Under the pieces are notes generated by a model that was not told where the DNA came from, did no database searches, and worked only from the letters and a program-made list of their open reading frames with translations. This document shows, in pieces, positions 1 through 5,269 of a stretch of 9,018 bases of DNA. Both the position numbers and the translations under genes were made by a program. The first letter of the stretch is position 1; every line of letters starts with the position of its first letter. Source of the stretch: Alphaproteobacteria bacterium (GTDB lineage: Bacteria; Pseudomonadota; Alphaproteobacteria; Rhizobiales; Rhizobiaceae); assembly GCA_030428345.1 (NCBI GenBank), contig JAUIBM010000087.1, positions 1-9,018 of the forward strand. The letters are read 5' to 3'.

Positions 1-625
1 CGACCAGCATCATCGTCACGCCCTGCTCGGCATTGAGCCGGCGGACAATGGTGAAAATCTCGCTCACCAGTAGCGGCGATAGCCCAAGCGAAGGCTCGTC
101 GAGCAACAGGATCTTCGGCCGCGCCATCAGGCCGCGCCCGATCGCCAGCATCTGCTGCTGGCCGCCCGACAGATAACCAGCCTGCTGCCCTGCCCGCTCG
201 CGCAGGATCGGGAAATAGTCATACACCATCTCAAGATCGCTGCCGACCTCGTTGTCGGAACGGGTATAGGCGCCCATCTGCAGGTTCTCAGCGACACTCA
301 GGAACGGAAAGACCTCCCGTCCCTCGGGCACATGCGCCACCCCGCGCCGCACGATCGTGTCCGGCTCACGCCCCTGTATCTCCTCGCCATTGAGCAGGAT
401 CTTTCCCTTTTCGGGGTCCATCACGCCGGAAATCGTCTTGAGCAGCGTCGTCTTGCCCGCGCCATTCGCCCCGAGGATCGTGACGATGCTGCCCTCCGGC
501 ACTTCGAGCGACACGCCGCGAATGGCCATCACCGCGCCGTAGAATGTCTCGACATTGCGAACCTCCAGAACCGGCCTGACCGCCGTCGTCTGCGCTCCCG
601 CATCCAGTGCCGCAACCCCGCTCAT
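1..625 (-). CDS. livF: Branched-chain amino acid-type ABC transporter ATP-binding protein LivF (partial, C-terminus beyond window)
   Basis: This is the second nucleotide-binding subunit of a HAAT/Liv-type importer. It works at the inner face of the cytoplasmic membrane and hydrolyses ATP to drive uptake through LivH/LivM. My translation gives 208 residues before the window edge, so roughly 30 C-terminal residues are missing compared with the usual 235-240. Walker A is GANGAGKTT (residues 52-60), the ABC signature is LSGGQ (152-156, followed by QQ), and Walker B is ILLLDEP (172-178). The text after Walker B (SLGLSP) is typical of LivF. The ATG start at 625 overlaps the livG stop by 4 nt (ATGA), so the two ATPases are translationally coupled. 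The N-terminus carries about 18 extra residues (MSGVAALDAG and on) before the core begins at PVLEVRNVE. The family assignment is firm; the substrate is unknown. Confidence 0.95.
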   Translation of the reverse strand, partial: MSGVAALDAGAQTTAVRPVLEVRNVETFYGAVMAIRGVSLEVPEGSIVTILGANGAGKTTLLKTISGVMDPEKGKILLNGEEIQGREPDTIVRRGVAHVPEGREVFPFLSVAENLQMGAYTRSDNEVGSDLEMVYDYFPILRERAGQQAGYLSGGQQQMLAIGRGLMARPKILLLDEPSLGLSPLLVSEIFTIVRRLNAEQGVTMMLV

Positions 626-1392
626 GCCGCCTCCGACGTACCGAGATAGGCTTCGATCACCTTGGGGTCGGACTGCACCTCCGCCGGCGTGCCGAGCGCC
701 AACGGCTTGCCGTCGGCCATCGCCAGGACCCGTGTCGAAACCTGGCTCACAAGCTTCATGTCATGCTCCACCATCAGGATGGTCAGGCCCATTTCCTTCT
801 GCATGTCCTCGATCCAGTAGGCGACATCCTGCGTCTCCTCGACCGAGAGGCCGGAAGCCGGTTCGTCCAGCAGCAGCAGTTTCGGGCCGGAAGCCAGAGC
901 CCGGCCGATTTCCACCACCTTGCGCACCCCATAGGGCAGGCCGGCGATCATCTTCTCGCGGTGGGCGTGCAGGTCGAGAAACTCGATCACCTCCTCCACC
1001 GCCCGGCGATGCTCGCGCTCCTCTTGTCGGACGCGCGGCAGAAACAGCAAATTCTCCAGAACGCTCGCCTTGCGCCGCGAATGACGCCCGACCAGAAGGT
1101 TCTGAAGCACCGTCGAATGATCGAACAACTCGATGTTCTGGAAGGTCCGGGCGATGCCATAGGCGATGATCTGGTCGGGCCGCACATGGGTGATGTCGTG
1201 GCCGTCGAAGACCATGCGGCCCGTCGTGCATTCGTAGAAGCGCGAAATCAGGTTGAAGACGGTCGACTTTCCGGCGCCATTGGGCCCGACGATGGTGAAG
1301 ACCTCTCCCGCCTCCACCTCGAAGGAGACCCCGTCGACGGCGCGAACGCCGCCGAAGGATTTCGACAGATTTTCCGCTACCAGCAGGCTCAA
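622..1392 (-). CDS. livG: Branched-chain amino acid-type ABC transporter ATP-binding protein LivG
   Basis: First ATPase subunit of the Liv-type importer, 256 residues, the normal family length. Visible motifs are Walker A GPNGAGKST (36-44), the Q-loop in ARTFQN (81-86), Walker B LLLLDEP (172-178) followed by ASGLS, and the switch histidine in MVEHD (H210). The signature helix reads LPYGVRK (152-158) in place of LSGGQ; LivG proteins normally carry a degenerate LxYGxQR form, so this fits the family, although the usual glutamine is absent. The best start is TTG at 1392, because it overlaps the livM TGA by 4 nt (TTGA), has GGAG 8 nt upstream, and places the core (LLVAENLSKSFGG) at the expected distance. 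The open frame continues upstream within livM but with no sensible start. The C-terminus ends EAYLGTSEAA, typical of LivG. Substrate not predictable. Confidence 0.94.
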   Translation of the reverse strand: MSLLVAENLSKSFGGVRAVDGVSFEVEAGEVFTIVGPNGAGKSTVFNLISRFYECTTGRMVFDGHDITHVRPDQIIAYGIARTFQNIELFDHSTVLQNLLVGRHSRRKASVLENLLFLPRVRQEEREHRRAVEEVIEFLDLHAHREKMIAGLPYGVRKVVEIGRALASGPKLLLLDEPASGLSVEETQDVAYWIEDMQKEMGLTILMVEHDMKLVSQVSTRVLAMADGKPLALGTPAEVQSDPKVIEAYLGTSEAA

Positions 1393-2468
1393 CGCATCCG
1401 CTCCGTCTTGAGATAGCTCTTCTGACGCCGGAACATGTCGCGCCGGGCGAGGGGAAACAGCTGGACCCAGGCCTTCATCTTCAGCCAGCGGCCGTAAACA
1501 CCCATCGGCTCGACGATGATGATCGCCACGAGCAAGGCCGCGAATATGCCGGTATCCAGGCCGGCGACCGCCGTATAGGTGATCTGCTGGCGGATGGCGG
1601 TGATGATCTGCGGCAGGAATGCGACGACCGCCGCGCCGAAGAACGCACCATGGATAGAGCCCATGCCGCCGACGACGATCATCAGCAGCATCTGGATCGA
1701 CACCGTGATGACGAAAGCCTCGTAGTTGAACGAGACGATGTAATGCGCCATCAGCCCCCCGGCCAGGCCGGTCACCAGGCAGGACAGGAAGAAGGCGAGC
1801 GTCTTGGTGCGCTCGACATTGATGCCCATCGCACGGGCGGAAACCTCCGAGTCGCGGATGGCGACGAGCGAGCGTCCGGTCGAGCTGCGCAGCAGATTGG
1901 CGTAGCCGAACGTCACGATGATCACGACCGCGAGGCACAACCAGTAGAAATTGGTCGGATTGGCATAACGGTCGATCTCCAGGCCGAAAAGATTGATCGA
2001 ACCGACATAGGTTCCGCTGATGCCTCCGGTCACCGGCTCCAGCAACACGATCACGTCTTCCGCAACGATGCCCATGGCCAGCGTCGCGATCGCCAGATAG
2101 ATGCCCGACATGCGCAGCGCCGGGATCGCGATGACCGCGCCGACAATGCCGGCAAACAGGCCCGCGAGCGGCAGCGAGATGAGGAAGGGCACGCCCTTGC
2201 CGTTGAGCCATGCCTCCATATAGGCCCCGCAGGCGAGGAAGGCCGCATGCCCGAGACTAGCCTGTCCCGTGTGGCCGGCCAGCACCATCAATCCCATTCC
2301 GGCCAGCGCCCAGATCAGCAGATTGATGAACTCGCCCAGATGATACTCGCTTATCAGGAAGGGCAGCGCCACGGCGAACGCCACCAGCAGCGCGTACCAG
2401 AATGCTTGTCGGCGATCCTCGAACAGGTTGATGTCGTCGTCATAGGAGGTCTTTTGGTGGATGCGCAT
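1389..2468 (-). CDS. livM: Branched-chain amino acid-type ABC transporter permease LivM
   Basis: Integral membrane permease of the Liv importer, 359 residues. After a polar N-terminal tail of about 22 residues (containing SYDDDINLFEDRR) come several hydrophobic spans, beginning near residues 23-40 and 47-65. The LivM hallmark GHTGQASLGHAAF is at 65-77, and the second half holds RDSEVSARAMGI (205-215), next to the cytoplasmic coupling region. The segment VVGGMGSIHGAFFGAA (265-280) matches the conserved EAA-like loop that contacts the ATPases. The C-terminal tail is basic (RRDMFRRQKSYLK). The ATG at 2468 lies 4 nt after the livH stop and has GAAGG upstream; longer readings up to 2525 would overlap livH and are unlikely. 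The polar acidic N-terminal tail is longer than in the simplest LivM proteins, but such tails occur in some subfamilies. Confidence 0.94.
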   Translation of the reverse strand: MRIHQKTSYDDDINLFEDRRQAFWYALLVAFAVALPFLISEYHLGEFINLLIWALAGMGLMVLAGHTGQASLGHAAFLACGAYMEAWLNGKGVPFLISLPLAGLFAGIVGAVIAIPALRMSGIYLAIATLAMGIVAEDVIVLLEPVTGGISGTYVGSINLFGLEIDRYANPTNFYWLCLAVVIIVTFGYANLLRSSTGRSLVAIRDSEVSARAMGINVERTKTLAFFLSCLVTGLAGGLMAHYIVSFNYEAFVITVSIQMLLMIVVGGMGSIHGAFFGAAVVAFLPQIITAIRQQITYTAVAGLDTGIFAALLVAIIIVEPMGVYGRWLKMKAWVQLFPLARRDMFRRQKSYLKTERMR

Positions 2469-2472
2469 ACGC

Positions 2473-3348
2473 TCAGACCTTCTTGCTCTGGATCTGCGCG
2501 AACAGGCCGTTCGGACGGGCGACAAGCACCACCAGCATGATGGCGTAAGGGGCTATCTGGCTGTATCCGGCCGGCAGGTAGCGCCCGGCGAAGGGCTCGG
2601 CGAGACCAACGATCAGGCCGCCGGCAAGCGCGCCCGGCAGGCTGCCGAAGCCGCCGATCACCGCCGCCGCGAAGGCCTTGATCCCGAGCAGGCCGAGATT
2701 CGGATCGATGGAGCCCCGCGCCGCGAACAGCACACCCGCGACGGTCGCGATGCCACCGGAGAGCGCCCACACCAGGCCGTGCACGCGCTTGACCGGCACC
2801 CCCATGTAATACGCCGCCAGCTGGTTCTGCGATGAGGCCTGCATCGCCATTCCGAGCTTGGTGCGCGCGAAGAAAATATACAGTGCGACAGTCAGCACCA
2901 GCGTCACGCCGATGACGAACACCTCGTCGACGCCAATGGCGAGGCCAAGGAAATTGAGGTTCTTGCCGGCGAACGGGGTCTCAAGATTGAGCGGCTCGTG
3001 ACCCCAGATGAGGCCGGCGATGAAGCGCAGCACGAAACCGATCGCGATGGTGAGGATCACCACGGCGAATTGCGGCTGACCGAACAGGCGGCGGATGATC
3101 AGGGCTTCCATGAGGTAGCCCACCACGGCCATGACCACGACGGCCAAGGGCACGCCGACCCAGAACGGCATGCCCCACTGGGAAACATTCACAAACTGAA
3201 AAGTTACGAACGCCCCGAGCATCATCAAGTCGCCCTGGGCGAAGTTGACGGATTCGGTGGCCTTGTAAATCAGGACGAAACCAAGGGCCACGAGGCCGTA
3301 TATACAGCCTCCTGCGACGCCCCCGAGCACAAGCTGGGCGAATTCCAA
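2473..3348 (-). CDS. livH: Branched-chain amino acid-type ABC transporter permease LivH
   Basis: Permease subunit that pairs with LivM to form the membrane channel of the importer; 291 residues, normal for LivH. It opens with the family-typical N-terminus (LGGVAGGCIYGLVALGFVLI, residues 8-27), then ESVNFAQGDLMMLGAF (32-47). The conserved coupling loop is AAVIGGFGSLPGALAGG (228-244). Hydrophobic spans cover most of the chain, consistent with about eight membrane segments, with no cleavable signal peptide evident. The start is TTG at 3348: it has a strong Shine-Dalgarno (GGAGG at 3355-3359, 6-nt spacer), and no in-frame ATG gives the conserved N-terminus. It is the first gene of the liv group and lies 104 nt after the P450 gene, so the transporter may have its own promoter or be reached by read-through from the sox-P450 genes. 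Confidence 0.95.
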   Translation of the reverse strand: MEFAQLVLGGVAGGCIYGLVALGFVLIYKATESVNFAQGDLMMLGAFVTFQFVNVSQWGMPFWVGVPLAVVVMAVVGYLMEALIIRRLFGQPQFAVVILTIAIGFVLRFIAGLIWGHEPLNLETPFAGKNLNFLGLAIGVDEVFVIGVTLVLTVALYIFFARTKLGMAMQASSQNQLAAYYMGVPVKRVHGLVWALSGGIATVAGVLFAARGSIDPNLGLLGIKAFAAAVIGGFGSLPGALAGGLIVGLAEPFAGRYLPAGYSQIAPYAIMLVVLVARPNGLFAQIQSKKV

Positions 3349-3452
3349 ATCTTTCCTCCCGCGCAGCCGATTTTTGTTTTTTGGCGAAGCGCTGGCAGCA
3401 GAAAAGCAATCCGCAGCCTTTCTAGCAAGTCATTTTTTGACGTAACCGTAAA
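3349..3452. other. Only intergenic gap (104 nt) between P450 and livH; no clear promoter or terminator
   Basis: This stretch is visibly more A/T-rich than the coding sequence around it and has several homopolymer runs. Read on the minus strand, the runs are mainly A (CAAAAAAT near 3439, CCAAAAAAC near 3380), so there is no stem followed by a T-run and hence no intrinsic terminator for the P450 transcript. I found no convincing -35/-10 pair: TTGCTA (minus strand, about 3423-3428) followed 17 nt later by TTTTCT is a poor match only. A short inverted repeat, GTCA-TTTTT-TGAC, lies at 3429-3441. The gap could hold a weak or activator-dependent liv promoter, or simply be a spacer that allows read-through. 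Confidence 0.5.
3355..3359 (-). promoter_or_regulatory. Ribosome binding site deciding the TTG start of livH
   Basis: On the minus strand GGAGG (within GGGAGGAAAGAT) sits 6 nt before the TTG at 3348. This near-perfect anti-16S match supports TTG as the true livH start despite the rare codon. Confidence 0.8.
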
Positions 3453-4679
3453 TCAGCGAAGCGGCCATCGAACCCGCAACTCCTGCAGGCCGTGGAAATG
3501 AAATCGCTCCGCATATTGCGGAACGCCGGCCAGTTCGAGCCCAGGCAGGCGTTCGAACAGGACCCGGATTGCTTCCGCGATTTCAATGCGGGCAAGCGGC
3601 GCGCCGATGCAGAAATGAATGCCCGCGCCGAAGCCGACATGGCCGGCGCCGCCGCGCGCGAAATCGAGCCGGGAGGGATTGGCGAAGCGGTTCGGATCGT
3701 GATTCGCCGAACCCAGAAGCAAGGCAACCTGCTGGCCCTGCTTGAGCGGGACGGCGCCAAGGCCGTCATTGTCTTCCAGCGCGAACCGGCTGAACATGTG
3801 CAGGGGCGGATCAAGGCGCAGCAATTCATCCGCTACTCCCGCGCCGCCGGGATCATCGTCCAGAGCGGCCAGCGGGTCGGCGCCGTTTTCCAGCAACGCC
3901 TTCACCCCGTTACCGATCGCGTGCACGGTCGCTTCGTGCCCGGCATTCAGCAACAGGATCGCGGTTGTCACGAGTTCGTCGCTCGTCAGCCGCTCGCCCG
4001 CCTCCTCGGCCTCGATGAGGCGGGTCAACAGATCGTCGCGCGGGTCGCCGCGCCTCTCATCGGCATAGGCGCGCATGAAGGCCGAAAACGCCAGGGTCGC
4101 GGCAACGGCCTCGTCCTCGGTGCGCCGGCTGCGGTTGAACTGGTACATCGCCACCATCTTGTGCGACCAGTCCAGCAACTGGCCGGACATCTCGGCCGGC
4201 ACGCCCAGCAATTCGGCGATCACGATGACCGGAATCTTCTCGGCGAAGGCGGGCAGCAGGTCGACCCACCCCTCGGCCTCGAAGCCGTCGATCAGGTGAT
4301 TCGCCAGGCTTGCGATGCGCGGACGAAGCCTTTCGATGTGTCGCGAAAGGAAGGCGCGATTGACCAGGCTCCGGAGTCTGGTGTGCACGGGCGGTTCGCG
4401 CTCCAGCATGGAATTGGCTTCGAAGGCGTAGAACGGCGCCGCGTGATCGGGGATCGGTGGCAGGCCGGCCGCCTCGCGGCTCATGACATGGGTGATCTCG
4501 CGCCCGAAACGCCGGTCCCGCAGGATCGCATTGACCTCGGCGAAATGCGGAAAGGCGACGACGCCGTATTCCTCCCAGTAGAACGCTCGCCCGGCCGAGC
4601 GCATCCGCTCGTAATGCGGATAGGGATTTTGGAAGAACGCCGGATCGTCCGGACGGAACGAGAGACGCGGAAGGTTCAA
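3453..4679 (-). CDS. Bacterial class I-type cytochrome P450, coupled to the sox operon
   Basis: A soluble heme-thiolate monooxygenase of 408 residues, the usual size for bacterial P450s, with no membrane anchor. The heme-propionate pair appears as HTRLR (99-103). The I-helix oxygen-activation motif is AGHEAT (246-251), the K-helix ExxR is ELLR (285-288), and the heme-binding loop FGAGIHFCIG (350-359) supplies the axial cysteine C357. The N-terminus (FRPDDPAFFQNPYPHY) is the usual start of such proteins. I place the start at TTG 4679, which overlaps the soxG stop as TTGA; the frame is open upstream, but earlier starts would run deep into soxG. The Shine-Dalgarno is weak, so translation probably depends on soxG. 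One oddity is Ala250 where most P450s have the catalytic threonine, as in P450eryF. Redox partners (ferredoxin and its reductase) are not in the window. Substrate unknown; hydroxylation or oxidative demethylation in the Sox pathway is an inference. Confidence 0.93.
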   Translation of the reverse strand: MNLPRLSFRPDDPAFFQNPYPHYERMRSAGRAFYWEEYGVVAFPHFAEVNAILRDRRFGREITHVMSREAAGLPPIPDHAAPFYAFEANSMLEREPPVHTRLRSLVNRAFLSRHIERLRPRIASLANHLIDGFEAEGWVDLLPAFAEKIPVIVIAELLGVPAEMSGQLLDWSHKMVAMYQFNRSRRTEDEAVAATLAFSAFMRAYADERRGDPRDDLLTRLIEAEEAGERLTSDELVTTAILLLNAGHEATVHAIGNGVKALLENGADPLAALDDDPGGAGVADELLRLDPPLHMFSRFALEDNDGLGAVPLKQGQQVALLLGSANHDPNRFANPSRLDFARGGAGHVGFGAGIHFCIGAPLARIEIAEAIRVLFERLPGLELAGVPQYAERFHFHGLQELRVRWPLR

Positions 4680-5269
4680 TGCGACGGCTCTGAAACCGGG
4701 GCGCCGCAAACGCTGCTCGCCGCATGGCGCACATGATCGAGGAAGGAGCGTGCCGAGGATCGCTGGAAATGCACCGCATAGCGCCCGGCTGACGCATCCT
4801 CGCAGGCGATCAGCGCCAGCATGCCCTCGAACGGAGACCGGGCGGCCGAGCCATTGCCGAACACATCGGGATGCAGATCGAGCGGACAGAGCCGGCACAG
4901 CACCTCGCGCGCCATCGCGCCTTCCAGCGTCAGGCCGACCCAACCGTCGCTCTGGTCGGTGGCGCAGCATGCCTCATCCAGCCTCTTCGGCAATTCGCTC
5001 GCTTTTCCCGTCAGGAACCACTGCCGATCGCCGGCGAAGGCCAGCCGCACGGCGCCTTCCCCGTTATCGGCGAACCTGCCCGCCGCCGGCGGCTCGATCC
5101 CCAGCGTCTCGCGCATCGCCGCGGCAAAGGCCTCGCCGCCGCCGCGGGGCGCCGACAGCCACCACACATTTTCGTCCGTTCGCTCGGCGAGGCTGAAGCC
5201 GTCCCATTGCTCGGCAACAGGCGCATCGAGATTGAAGGCGGTCTTACGGCTGAGCAGAAATTCAGGCAC
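4676..5269 (-). CDS. soxG: Sarcosine oxidase-family gamma subunit (SoxG)
   Basis: Small subunit of the cytoplasmic heterotetrameric sarcosine-oxidase-type enzyme, 197 residues, within the family range. It belongs to the GcvT-like fold and has a structural role in the complex, with no cofactor of its own. Recognisable family text is DQSDGWVGLTLEG (105-117), then LCRLCPLDLHPDVFG (124-138) and SFLDHV (175-180) near the end. The region just after CPLDLHPDVF, which often reads ART-xxEH in relatives, is here AARSPFEGM (142-150), so this copy is fairly divergent. The start is GTG at 5269: it overlaps the soxA stop by 8 nt and has GGAGAGG just upstream. A longer frame reaches 5416, but that part lies inside soxA and does not resemble SoxG. 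Identification rests on both sequence and gene order. Confidence 0.9.
   Translation of the reverse strand: MPEFLLSRKTAFNLDAPVAEQWDGFSLAERTDENVWWLSAPRGGGEAFAAAMRETLGIEPPAAGRFADNGEGAVRLAFAGDRQWFLTGKASELPKRLDEACCATDQSDGWVGLTLEGAMAREVLCRLCPLDLHPDVFGNGSAARSPFEGMLALIACEDASAGRYAVHFQRSSARSFLDHVRHAASSVCGAPVSEPSH

Noticed and set aside
1393..2211. A 529-codon frame making a livG fusion with an N-terminal extension
   Set aside because: The first part is an out-of-frame reading of livM with no domain; the ATPase proper begins at the TTG at 1392.
1650..2540. A 296-codon open frame on the plus strand, antisense to livM
   Set aside because: His/Arg/Asp/Gln-rich low-complexity translation with no domain; the opposite strand carries a clear permease.
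3349..3452. Rho-independent terminator after the P450
   Set aside because: No GC-rich hairpin followed by a T-run in the minus-strand sense; the runs present are A-runs on that strand.
3492..4736. A 414-codon open frame on the plus strand, antisense to the P450
   Set aside because: No family resemblance and it lies opposite a P450 with all diagnostic motifs; composition artefact.
4680..4970. Upstream-extended N-terminus of the P450 to 4970
   Set aside because: The extension is soxG sequence in another frame, and bacterial P450s normally begin near the PDDPAFFQNPYPHY segment.
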